Assembly: GCA_012511525.1 (NCBI GenBank)
Contig: JAAZFW010000573.1
Coordinates: 1-10,565 of the forward strand
Source of the DNA: Clostridiaceae bacterium
GTDB lineage: Bacteria; Bacillota; Clostridia; Saccharofermentanales; UBA5734
Direction of reading: 5' to 3'
Length of the DNA: 10,565 nt
Below the pieces are notes generated by a model. That model searched no databases. It was given only the letters and a program-made list of their open reading frames with translations, and was not told where the DNA came from. A program made the translations under genes and the position numbers. Below are positions 1-6,031 of this stretch, in pieces. Each line of letters begins with the position of its first letter. Position 1 is the stretch's first letter.

Positions 1-1070
1 AGGCTGCCGTCCTTCTGGGCCATGTAACGGACCAGATCGACGACGCGGTTGCTGTAGCCCCACTCGTTGTCGTACCAGGAAACGACCTTGAAGAAGCGCT
101 TCTCGCCCTTGAGGTTGTTCTGCAGCGTTGCCTTGCTGTCATAGATCGAGGAACGGGGGTCGTGGATGAAATCCGTCGAGACCAGATCCTCATCGGTGAA
201 GCCCAGGATGTCTTTGAGGTAGGTCCGGGACGCTTCCTTCAGTTTGGTGTCGATTTCGTCGATCGAGGAGTCGCGGACGGCGGTGAAGGTCAGGTCGACA
301 ACCGAAACGGTCGGCGTCGGAACACGGAACGACATGCCGGTCATCTTGCCTTTGACCTGGGGCAGAACCTCGCCGACGGCCTTGGCGGCGCCGGTGGTCG
401 AGGGGATGATGTTGATCGCCGCAGCACGGCCGCCGCGCCAGTCCTTCTTGGACGGGCCGTCAACGGTCTTCTGGGTCGACGTATAGGAGTGGATCGTCGT
501 CATCAGGCCGGTCTCGATGCCGATGCCTTCCTTGAGGATGACATGAACCAGCGGGGCCAGGCAGTTGGTCGTGCAGGACGCGTTGGAAACGACATCATGC
601 TTGGCAGGATCATATTCAGTCTCATTGACGCCCATGACAATGGTCTTCATGCCGCCCTTGCCGGGAGCAGAAACGATAACCTTCTTGGCGCCTGCGGCGA
701 TGTGGCCGGAAGCTTTTTCCATATCGTTGAAAATGCCGGTTGACTCGATGACATAGTCGACACCCATCGCGCCCCAGGGAAGATCCGCGGGGTTGCGTGT
801 CGCCATGACGCACTTGATCTTGTTGCCATTGACAACCAACGTGTCGTTGTCTTCAAGATCCGGGCTGCTCTTTTCGGTGGTGACCGTGTGCTTGAACTTG
901 CCCTGCGTCGAATCGTATTTCATCTGGTAAGCAAAATAATCGGCGTCAGTCGAGATATCAACGACCGCCTTGACATCGATTTCCTTACCCAGCAAGCCCT
1001 GGTCGCAAATAGCCTGGAAAACCATGCGGCCAATTCGGCCAAAACCATTAATGCCAACTTTAATCGCCAT
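1..1070 (-). CDS. gap: Glyceraldehyde-3-phosphate dehydrogenase, NAD-type (C-terminus cut by window edge)
   Basis: Cytosolic glycolytic enzyme that oxidises and phosphorylates glyceraldehyde 3-phosphate to 1,3-bisphosphoglycerate. The reverse strand reads MAIKVGINGFGRIGRMVF, with the Rossmann glycine motif at residues 6-14. Asp38 (VVDIS) at the end of the second strand favours NAD over NADP. The catalytic motif SNASCTTNC places the nucleophile at Cys166, and the catalytic His is His194 (HSYTSTQ). NEWGYSNRVVDLV lies near the end. 356 codons are visible and the protein must stop shortly beyond the edge, since the family is about 335-360 residues. The N-terminal insertion around DADYFAYQMKYDSTQGKF and residue numbering resemble the glycosomal/bacterial long-form GAPDH of trypanosomes and some anaerobic bacteria rather than the common Bacillus form (recalled, not searched). 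The start is fixed by an AGGAGG seven bases upstream (1078-1083). It has its own promoter, and no cggR-like gene precedes it. The left neighbour is not visible. Confidence 0.97.
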   Translation of the reverse strand, partial: MAIKVGINGFGRIGRMVFQAICDQGLLGKEIDVKAVVDISTDADYFAYQMKYDSTQGKFKHTVTTEKSSPDLEDNDTLVVNGNKIKCVMATRNPADLPWGAMGVDYVIESTGIFNDMEKASGHIAAGAKKVIVSAPGKGGMKTIVMGVNETEYDPAKHDVVSNASCTTNCLAPLVHVILKEGIGIETGLMTTIHSYTSTQKTVDGPSKKDWRGGRAAAINIIPSTTGAAKAVGEVLPQVKGKMTGMSFRVPTPTVSVVDLTFTAVRDSSIDEIDTKLKEASRTYLKDILGFTDEDLVSTDFIHDPRSSIYDSKATLQNNLKGEKRFFKVVSWYDNEWGYSNRVVDLVRYMAQKDGS

Positions 1071-1089
1071 GATACATCCTCCTGTTAAT

Positions 1090-1101
1090 GCCCCTGGGGG
1101 C
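1090..1101 (-). other. Small GC hairpin in the gap leader
   Basis: GCCCC-TG-GGGGC forms a 5-bp inverted repeat six bases before the Shine-Dalgarno sequence of gap, inside the predicted leader. A realistic fold is a 4-bp stem with a 4-base loop. It could stabilise the 5' end of the message or mean nothing; there is no downstream U-tract, so it is not a terminator. Confidence 0.25.
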
Positions 1102-1123
1102 TGTTTGTTATCCAATCATAATA

Positions 1124-1152
1124 ATTCTAGCGGAAATCGGTGAAAATTACAA
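1124..1152 (-). promoter_or_regulatory. Predicted gap promoter (-35 TTGTAA, -10 TAGAAT)
   Basis: Read on the minus strand, TTGTAA (1147-1152, 4 of 6 to consensus) is followed after exactly 17 bases by TAGAAT (1124-1129, 5 of 6). Transcription would begin near 1117, giving a leader of about 45 bases that contains the AGGAGG site. A second -10-like TATTAT lies immediately downstream. This is the best-formed promoter in the window, as expected for a highly expressed glycolytic gene. Confidence 0.6.
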
Positions 1153-1164
1153 CGTAAACGTTGT
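1149..1164. promoter_or_regulatory. 7-2-7 palindrome overlapping the gap -35 (candidate operator)
   Basis: ACAACGT-AA-ACGTTGT is a perfect inverted repeat with a two-base centre. It covers four of the six -35 bases of the gap promoter, so a bound protein would block RNA polymerase. Within it, CGTAAACGTTGTGA (1153-1166) matches 10 of 14 positions of an idealised CcpA cre box (TGTAAACGTTTACA). The outer right half is poor, so a LacI-family or other regulator is only a guess. The bases are seen directly; the regulatory role is inferred. Confidence 0.45.
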
Positions 1165-1251
1165 GATGCTCCCGTAGAAATATCTTTGCCGACGCCCGGA
1201 AAAACCTGTTCAACTGACTAAAAACAGGCGTATGACGTGTTTGGCGGCTGA

Positions 1252-1280
1252 TTGACTTTCAATGGGCATGCTGTCAAACT
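1252..1280 (+). promoter_or_regulatory. Weak candidate promoter for the MFS gene
   Basis: TTGACT (1252-1257, 5 of 6 to the -35 consensus) is followed after 17 bases by CAAACT (1275-1280, only 3 of 6). A second weak pair lies upstream: TTCAAC (1209-1214) and TATGAC (1231-1236), 16 bases apart. The region 1071-1330 holds no gene; beyond the gap promoter, these boxes and the two palindromes, I see nothing else in it. Confidence 0.25.
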
Positions 1281-1290
1281 AAAGGCGATC

Positions 1291-1304
1291 AGGCCAGCTG
1301 GCCT
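1291..1304. promoter_or_regulatory. Perfect 14-bp palindrome before the MFS gene
   Basis: AGGCCAGCTGGCCT equals its own reverse complement and ends 26 bases before the GTG start of the permease, just downstream of the candidate -10 at 1275-1280. That is the usual place for a repressor operator. As RNA it could form a 5-bp stem with an AGCU loop. No U-tract follows. The regulator is unknown. Confidence 0.4.
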
Positions 1305-1330
1305 AAGTGACGCAGAAAGCAGGTTGACTG

Positions 1331-2677
1331 GTGATCTCGATTCGCGATCGAATCCGGTACTCGGATTTTTTCCGGGTCTTTAATTTCAAAGACGATCTGG
1401 CCAAGGGGAGAAGCTTCCTCTTGCTCAACACCCTGATCGCCAGTATCGCCAACGTCTTCATCACCGGTGTTTTCTACACCGGTTTCCTGAGCCTGAACGG
1501 CATCGACATCGTCCGCGTCGGCATCATCGCCTTTATCCCTTATGTCGCCTGGGCCTTCAGCCTGCTCTCGCCTGTGATCATGAGCAAGTTCCGCAAGCGG
1601 CGGGCGATCATGATCTTCAATGTGCTGTTTTACTATGCGACCGTGGTGATCGCCACGACCATCATGCCCCATTTTGTCAGCGACTACGTCGGCCGGACGG
1701 TCTGGTTTGGCATTTTGCTGTTTTTAGGCAACACGTCCAATGCCCTGTTCGGTTCCGGATCGGCTGCCTGGCACATCCATTTTCTGCCCCGCGGCGATGA
1801 CCGGAACATCTATTTTTCCTATTCGAACCTGATCAGCGCAACCGTGGGCACCGGAGTCGCGATCACGGCGTCCCTGATCGCGGACGCCCTGGCAGGATCC
1901 CCGCTGCAGGCCCGTGTGATCACGATCGCGCGTTACGCGGCAGCAGGCCTTCTGATCCTCAGTGCCGTGCTGCTCTATACGATCCCGCGCGAATTCCCGT
2001 ATAAGAACATGGGCAGCAAAGTGGCGGTCTGGGACATCATCCGCATCCCGATCCGGTCGCGCAAGTTTCTCCTGACCGCCCTGATCGTCATGCTCTGGAG
2101 CTGTTTTGCCAATGTCAACGCCAGCACGTGGATCTACTATGTCCTGAACACCGTTCAGGTCGGTTACACCTATGTCTACATCGGGTCGATCGTCAATGCC
2201 GTCTGCAGCGCGTTCCTGCTGCGCTACTGGCGGCGCGCGATCAGCCTTCATTCCTGGTCGACCCTGCTGCTGCTGGTTGTTTTCATGACCGCCCTGATGG
2301 AGTTTCCGATCGCGTTCGCGACCAGCCAGACGAAATGGGTCTATGTGGTCGTCAGCATCGTCCAGGGGTTCATCTCCGTCGGAACCAGCCTGGTCTTCGC
2401 CAACCTGTTCTATGTCAACCTACCCAAGGGCAATACCGATTTGTACATCACGTTCTGGAACTTTTCTGCCAACATCAGCGTCCTGTTCGGTTCGGCCTTC
2501 GGAACCTGGTTTTTGTCCCTGACCGAACCGCACGCGCCCTGGCACTTCCTCGGTCTGCCCTTCTACGGGTCGCAGTTCCTGGTCGTCATCAAAGGATTTT
2601 TGCTGCTGGGCCTTTGCCTTTACATCCGCCGTGTCATCCCGCACATCCAGCCTGATCCGGAGGAGGCCGTGTCCTGA
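1331..2677 (+). CDS. MFS-type membrane transporter
   Basis: An integral membrane protein of 448 residues, the normal length for a 12-helix major facilitator. After a basic, amphipathic N-terminus (about residues 1-27) there are repeated hydrophobic segments, for example around 29-55, 60-85, 95-115, 125-145, 165-185, 200-222, 255-275, 280-300, 315-335, 345-370, 380-405 and 415-435. The loop SKFRKRRA near residues 86-93 matches the basic cytoplasmic loop after helix 2 that is typical of MFS proteins. I recognise the overall pattern from uncharacterised clostridial permeases, and the substrate cannot be read. The GTG start is the earliest possible, because a TGA lies two codons upstream in frame; AGCAGG (1317-1322) serves as a modest ribosome site. 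A drug/sugar exporter or importer are both possible. It is divergent from gap, with a palindrome (1291-1304) before it, and shares its direction with the small C_GCxxG gene 65 bases downstream. Confidence 0.8.
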   Translation: MISIRDRIRYSDFFRVFNFKDDLAKGRSFLLLNTLIASIANVFITGVFYTGFLSLNGIDIVRVGIIAFIPYVAWAFSLLSPVIMSKFRKRRAIMIFNVLFYYATVVIATTIMPHFVSDYVGRTVWFGILLFLGNTSNALFGSGSAAWHIHFLPRGDDRNIYFSYSNLISATVGTGVAITASLIADALAGSPLQARVITIARYAAAGLLILSAVLLYTIPREFPYKNMGSKVAVWDIIRIPIRSRKFLLTALIVMLWSCFANVNASTWIYYVLNTVQVGYTYVYIGSIVNAVCSAFLLRYWRRAISLHSWSTLLLLVVFMTALMEFPIAFATSQTKWVYVVVSIVQGFISVGTSLVFANLFYVNLPKGNTDLYITFWNFSANISVLFGSAFGTWFLSLTEPHAPWHFLGLPFYGSQFLVVIKGFLLLGLCLYIRRVIPHIQPDPEEAVS

Positions 2678-2686
2678 CGCGCCCTG

Positions 2687-2695
2687 TGATACAAT
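2687..2695 (+). promoter_or_regulatory. Candidate extended -10 for the C_GCxxG gene
   Basis: TGATACAAT combines the extended -10 TGN element with TACAAT (5 of 6 to consensus). No good -35 lies 17 bases upstream, which extended -10 promoters can tolerate. Transcription would start near 2702, so the small gene could be expressed independently of the permease. Confidence 0.35.
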
Positions 2696-2700
2696 CAAGG

Positions 2701-2716
2701 TGCGGCTCCAGCCGCA
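2701..2716 (+). other. Hairpin at the 5' end of the C_GCxxG transcript
   Basis: TGCGGCT-CC-AGCCGCA is a perfect 7-bp inverted repeat (6-bp stem with a TCCA loop if drawn realistically). It lies between the permease stop and the next start and is followed by an A-rich, not T-rich, stretch, so it is not a classical terminator. If the extended -10 at 2687-2695 is used, the stem sits at the very 5' end of the message and could protect it. Confidence 0.4.
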
Positions 2717-2742
2717 GCAAATAAGGGAAATGGGGATCGGAT

Positions 2743-3177
2743 ATGTCAGAAAAAGTGAAACAAGCCCTGGATGCCTTCGGAGAAGGCTACAATTGCGCCC
2801 AGGCGGTGATCGCGGCGTTTGCCGGCAGCCTGGGGATGGATCGGGAAACCGCGCTGCGTTTTGCCGGCGGTTTCGGCGGCGGACTGCGCTCCGGTGAAGT
2901 CTGCGGCGCCATCAGCGGCGCCGTTATGGCGATCGGGCTGAAATACGGCCAGACCGATGCGGCGGATAAAGCCACAAAAGAGCAATGCAACCGCATGACG
3001 ATCAGATTTATGGATCAGGTCCGCAAAGAGCAAGGCACGGTGCTTTGCCGAGACCTGCTCGGTTACGATGTGCGCGATGAAAAAGCGGGCCAGGCCATGG
3101 CGCCGGAGCTCAAACGTGCGATCTGCAACCAGGCCATCGAAAAAGCTGTCGTTATCCTGGAGAACATGGGTTTCTAA
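2743..3177 (+). CDS. C_GCxxG_C_C family protein (putative redox/metal protein)
   Basis: A small soluble protein of 144 residues, the usual size for the family. It matches the C_GCAxxG_C_C pattern: NCAQAV (Cys18), GEVCGAISGAVMAIGL (Cys54 in a glycine-rich segment), then Cys82, Cys102 (LCRDLLG) and Cys128 (AICNQA). The family is common in anaerobes, and the conserved cysteines are thought to bind metal or act in redox chemistry. The biochemical role is unsettled. In many genomes such genes sit beside transporters or oxidoreductases; here it follows the MFS permease by 65 bases, which may or may not be functional linkage. The ribosome site is weak (a GGGGAT stretch a few bases upstream). The final twelve bases up to and including ATG are identical to those of the next gene. 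Confidence 0.88.
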   Translation: MSEKVKQALDAFGEGYNCAQAVIAAFAGSLGMDRETALRFAGGFGGGLRSGEVCGAISGAVMAIGLKYGQTDAADKATKEQCNRMTIRFMDQVRKEQGTVLCRDLLGYDVRDEKAGQAMAPELKRAICNQAIEKAVVILENMGF

Positions 3178-3185
3178 GGACCGCT

Positions 3186-3206
3186 AAGAGATCCGTTGCT
3201 CTTTTT
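3186..3206 (+). terminator. Weak possible terminator after the C_GCxxG gene
   Basis: AAGAG (3186-3190) and CTCTT (3199-3203) can pair across an 8-base loop, and three more T follow. The stem is short and AU-rich, so at best this is a leaky terminator. The rest of 3178-3281 has scattered short inverted repeats (for example GCTAAG 3183-3188 and CTTAGC 3231-3236) but no convincing promoter for the next gene. Confidence 0.2.
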
Positions 3207-3281
3207 CCGGACAGGCGTGAATGAAAGCCCCTTAGCGATCGTACTGAACGGCCAGATGCCGGAATCCCAAAAGGATCGGAT

Positions 3282-5114
3282 ATGACTGCCTCACAACAAA
3301 CGCCACACCGCCACCAGCCACTGCCGTTGCTGCGCAACGTCATCTACCCGTCGTACCAGCTGCTGTCTGAGACGGGCCGGGCAGCTCCCGATGAGGCGCT
3401 TGCTCTTTGTGTGCTGGAGACGTTCAGCTGGCTGCGCAAGCGCTTCCGCCAGTTCGGCATCCCGCCCGAGCTGGACTGGCCTGAGCCGGACGCGGCGGAC
3501 ATGGTCGGTCTGGACCGTTTCCATTCGTTTCGCCTCGATACAGGCTACGCGCTCGACGTGATCTGGCTGCCGCAGGAGCAGATCTGGGCGATGCAGCTCA
3601 ATGAGCCTGACCTGGGTCCAGATCCTGGAGCCGGAAACCAGGCCCGAAATCCGGTCGCCGGCCGGTTGTTTGAAACCCATGTCGCGTTTCATCTGGTGAA
3701 CGGCCGTGTCGCATGCGGTTTTCGCACGTTGGTTTCGGAACCGGAGGGAACGACGGCACCTTGTGAAGTCTACCGCCTGGCGCTGGTCGGGCAGATGGTC
3801 CGCAACCCGCGCCTGGGCCTGACGCATAATTGGCCGATCGGTACGGAGGCGATTCGGCTGGACCGGACGGGCGCCCTGCAGAACCTGAAGGCCTGGCTGA
3901 AGCACCCGGACCGGATGCTTCCTGCCGTGATCGTCGCCGAAGCCGTGCCGGAAATGCCCGGACCCGAGCAGTTGCCCACGCCCGGCGAATTGATCGCCAA
4001 GCTCAGCCGGTCGCCGGCCGGTATCCTGCCGCTGCCGTTGGTGCCGGATCCCGAAATACCGGTCCAGCTCGAGCTGGAGCGACTGGCGCACGACAAGATG
4101 GGTTACGCCCAGTTCTTCTTCGTCCCGGCCGCGCAGCTGGCCGCTTTTCAGAAAATCTGCGGCTACGCGCTTTTTCCCGGTGAGGCCCTGGTGGTCGAAC
4201 CGGTTGCCTTCGGCCATGACCATAGGCATATCCCTTACGAGCGGATCCGGCACAACCCGTCCGGCGAGCGGGTGCGGCTGGATGCCTGGCTCCAGGAATA
4301 CCCGAAGCAAAAGCCGGTGGTGTTCAAATCCGTCGTCTTCCTGCCCGAAGCCAAGGCGATCGAACGCAAGCAGATCCTGGACATTCACCACAGCAAGGAG
4401 GAAATCCTGCGTGCTGGCGAGGAACGCGAGCAGGCGTTGCTGGCGCGCCATGCCGACGACCGGCGGCATTTGCAGTCGATGCTTGATCTGAAAGAGAAAA
4501 AAATCAAACGGCTCACGGAGCAGATCTCGGCCCAGGAATCCGATATGGCATCGCTGCGTCAGGAAAAGGACAACCTGGAACAGCGCTACCTGGCAGAGCT
4601 TGGTAAAAAAGACGCAAAGATCCGGCGCTTGCAGATCCTGGCCGAACGCCCGGCCTGCCTGGCCGAACTGCCCGACTGGGTCAGGCGGTTTTTCGACGGT
4701 AAACTGCTGCTGCATGCGCGGGCCCTGCGCGAACTGTCGGATGTCACGGCGGACGAGGTCAACCTGCCGTTGCTTTGCGACGCCTTGGAATTTTTAGCCT
4801 GCGAGTACCGCGACCTGCTGCTTGGCCTGATCAACGAAGACGACAAGCAGCAGCTTTGCGCGCAGAAATACGCGCGCGGCTTCGATGTCGCGCCGGTCAA
4901 GGGCGTCTCTGTCACCATGTACCCGACCGATTACAAGATCAAGTACACGATCGGGCACAAAGGCAAACCGGTCGAAAGCCTGCTTGACCGGCACCTGCGC
5001 ATCGGTGACAAGGCGGGGCTGTTGCTGCGCATCTATTTCCTCTACGACAAGGACAAGCGCCTGATCGTGGTCGGTTCGCTGCCCCGGCATCTGCGCACGG
5101 CAAGTTACGATTAA
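3282..5114 (+). CDS. Uncharacterised 610-residue protein with central coiled coil
   Basis: I do not recognise a named family. There is no signal peptide or membrane span, so it should be cytoplasmic. What can be seen: residues 1-70 are mostly helical; 73-200 are mixed and beta-rich (FHSFRLDTGYALDVIW, then ETHVAFHLVNGRVACGFRTL at about 130-150, and MVRNPRLGLTHNWPIGTEAI); 268-300 contain LAHDKMGYAQFFFVP followed by an alpha/beta stretch. About 356-454 is a highly charged coiled coil rich in E, K, R, Q and L heptads (EREQALLARHADDRRHL, KEKKIKRLTEQI). 455-530 are helical. 533-610 form a compact beta-rich end module (KIKYTIGHKG, LLLRIYFLYDKDKRLIVVGSLPRHLRT). AAAAGGA (3269-3275) gives a good ribosome site six bases before ATG. 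Codon use resembles the neighbours, so recent transfer is not evident. It is convergent with sodA. A DNA/RNA-interacting or defence-type role is conceivable but unsupported. Confidence 0.9.
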   Translation: MTASQQTPHRHQPLPLLRNVIYPSYQLLSETGRAAPDEALALCVLETFSWLRKRFRQFGIPPELDWPEPDAADMVGLDRFHSFRLDTGYALDVIWLPQEQIWAMQLNEPDLGPDPGAGNQARNPVAGRLFETHVAFHLVNGRVACGFRTLVSEPEGTTAPCEVYRLALVGQMVRNPRLGLTHNWPIGTEAIRLDRTGALQNLKAWLKHPDRMLPAVIVAEAVPEMPGPEQLPTPGELIAKLSRSPAGILPLPLVPDPEIPVQLELERLAHDKMGYAQFFFVPAAQLAAFQKICGYALFPGEALVVEPVAFGHDHRHIPYERIRHNPSGERVRLDAWLQEYPKQKPVVFKSVVFLPEAKAIERKQILDIHHSKEEILRAGEEREQALLARHADDRRHLQSMLDLKEKKIKRLTEQISAQESDMASLRQEKDNLEQRYLAELGKKDAKIRRLQILAERPACLAELPDWVRRFFDGKLLLHARALRELSDVTADEVNLPLLCDALEFLACEYRDLLLGLINEDDKQQLCAQKYARGFDVAPVKGVSVTMYPTDYKIKYTIGHKGKPVESLLDRHLRIGDKAGLLLRIYFLYDKDKRLIVVGSLPRHLRTASYD

Positions 5115-5143
5115 AAAACGGAACGCTTCGGCGAAGCGTTCCG
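5113..5143 (-). terminator. Rho-independent terminator of sodA
   Basis: An 11-bp perfect stem (left arm 5119-5129, right arm 5133-5143, triloop GGC on the plus strand) is followed, on the minus strand, by six U from the A-tract at 5113-5118. That polarity makes it the terminator of the leftward sodA. On the plus strand no T-run follows, although the hairpin begins five bases after the stop of the rightward 610-residue gene and may protect that message's 3' end. Confidence 0.9.
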
Positions 5144-5173
5144 GTGCTGGTCGGCGGTCAGCAGCGTAAAAGG

Positions 5174-5779
5174 TCAATGGTTATAGTTGGCGGCCACCTG
5201 CTGCCAGTTGACGATATTCCAAAAGGCTCCGATATATTCCGGACGCCTGTTCTGGTATTTCAGGTAATAAGCGTGCTCCCAGACGTCCAGGCCAAGCAGC
5301 GGCGTCTTGCCCGCCATCAGCGGGGAGTCCTGGTTGGCGGTCGAATCGATTGACAGTTTCCCGTCTTTGTCCTTGACCAGCCAGGCCCAGCCGCTGCCGA
5401 ACCGACCTGCTGCCGCGTCCGCAAACTGTGCCTTGAAAGCGTCAAAACTGCCGAACGCGCGGTCGATCGCCGCGGCCAGATCGCCTTGGGGCCTGCCGCC
5501 CTGCCCAGGCCCGATTACGGTCCAGAACAAGGTGTGGTTGGCGTGCCCGCCGCCATGGTTGCGCACCGCGGTGCGGATGTCGGCCGGCAGTGCGTCGAGA
5601 TCCGCCAGCAGCGCCTCAAGCGGTTTGTCGGCCAGTTCCGGACGGCCCGCCAGGGCGGCGTTGAGCTTGTCGATGTACGCCTGGTGGTGTTTGGTATGGT
5701 GGATTTCCATCGTGCGCGCGTCGATGTAAGGCTCGAGCGCGTCATACGCATAATTTATTGTCGGTAATGTGTGTTTCAT
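5174..5779 (-). CDS. sodA: Manganese superoxide dismutase
   Basis: Cytosolic enzyme converting superoxide to hydrogen peroxide and oxygen; 201 residues, normal for the Fe/Mn family. Starts MKHTLPTINYAYDALEPYID. The metal ligands are all present: His27 (EIHHTKHHQAY), His82 (ANHTLFW), Asp165 and His169 (LDVWEHAYYLKYQNRRPEY). Mn rather than Fe use is suggested by Gly78 before the second ligand together with Gln150 in the C-terminal domain (TANQDSPL); Fe forms usually carry the glutamine in the N-terminal half instead. The ATG at 5779 is preferred over an in-frame ATG at 5794, because GGGAGGT (5786-5792) sits six bases before 5779 and overlaps the upstream ATG. It is monocistronic, with its own -10 (5860-5865) and a strong terminator, and is divergent from the sugar operon. 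Confidence 0.97.
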   Translation of the reverse strand: MKHTLPTINYAYDALEPYIDARTMEIHHTKHHQAYIDKLNAALAGRPELADKPLEALLADLDALPADIRTAVRNHGGGHANHTLFWTVIGPGQGGRPQGDLAAAIDRAFGSFDAFKAQFADAAAGRFGSGWAWLVKDKDGKLSIDSTANQDSPLMAGKTPLLGLDVWEHAYYLKYQNRRPEYIGAFWNIVNWQQVAANYNH

Positions 5780-5859
5780 GGTAAGACCTCCCATTCACAT
5801 CTGACCAAAAGGGAAGCATGCATCGCTCCCGGGCCAGCGTCTTCGTTTGTCTTAACTTC

Positions 5860-5865
5860 ATTATA
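5860..5865 (-). promoter_or_regulatory. Predicted sodA -10 (TATAAT)
   Basis: A perfect TATAAT on the minus strand lies 81 bases before the sodA ATG. The sequence 16-18 bases upstream (ACCGCG and shifts of it) does not resemble a -35, and no extended -10 TG is present. The promoter may therefore need an activator. A GGGGAGCCCC inverted repeat lies just upstream of the -10. Confidence 0.45.
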
Positions 5866-5911
5866 GGGGGCTCCCCGGAAGGCGCGGTGATCTATGTTAC
5901 CTATAACTAAC

Positions 5912-5927
5912 TTTTAGCAAGCTAAAA
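5912..5927. promoter_or_regulatory. 7-2-7 palindrome between sodA and the sugar operon
   Basis: TTTTAGC-AA-GCTAAAA is a perfect inverted repeat. A third half-site TTTTA follows at 5939-5943, so TAAAAT (5923-5928) also pairs with ATTTTA (5938-5943). It lies about 46 bases upstream of the sodA -10 and 24 bases upstream of the rightward TTGACA, a plausible activator or shared operator position. The bound regulator is unknown, and no such gene is visible here. Confidence 0.4.
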
Positions 5928-5951
5928 TATCCGGACGATTTTACCAGCCTT

Positions 5952-5980
5952 TTGACATTTTTCCATAGCTGAAACAGAAA
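5952..5980 (+). promoter_or_regulatory. Predicted promoter of the sugar operon (strong -35, weak -10)
   Basis: TTGACA (5952-5957) is a perfect -35. Seventeen bases later comes CAGAAA (5975-5980), only 3 of 6 to the -10 consensus. TACAAT (5989-5994) is a better -10 but has no -35 at proper spacing. The mismatch suggests a regulated promoter. The region 5795-6031 contains no credible small gene. Confidence 0.4.
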
Positions 5981-6031
5981 ATGACGGTTACAATAAGAGG
6001 GAAGCATCCGTCTTTCTTGCGAGGTTTCACG

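Noticed and set aside
162..743. Plus-strand open frame of 193 codons inside gap
   Set aside because: Antisense to a strongly conserved GAPDH sequence; no recognisable motif.
1205..1228. Inverted repeat CCTGTT...AACAGG with a 12-base loop
   Set aside because: A 6-bp stem in a divergent promoter region with no U-tract; likely chance.
3291..4715. Long minus-strand open frame of 474 codons opposite the 610-residue gene
   Set aside because: Composition is low in structure and looks like the antisense of a GC-rich gene; no family motif or ribosome site, whereas the plus frame has a good ribosome site and plausible protein features.
5780..5794. Upstream in-frame ATG for sodA at 5794
   Set aside because: It overlaps the GGGAGGT ribosome site that serves the ATG at 5779, and family members begin at the MKHTLP-type N-terminus.
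5892..5910. DtxR/IdeR-like box upstream of sodA (minus strand)
   Set aside because: By eye 12 of 19 positions fit an iron-box consensus, but the two halves are not symmetrical, so chance similarity in AT-rich DNA is likely.
5981..6031. Upstream in-frame ATG for the isomerase
   Set aside because: No ribosome site before it, it lies within the promoter region, and GAGGT is well placed for the ATG at 6032.
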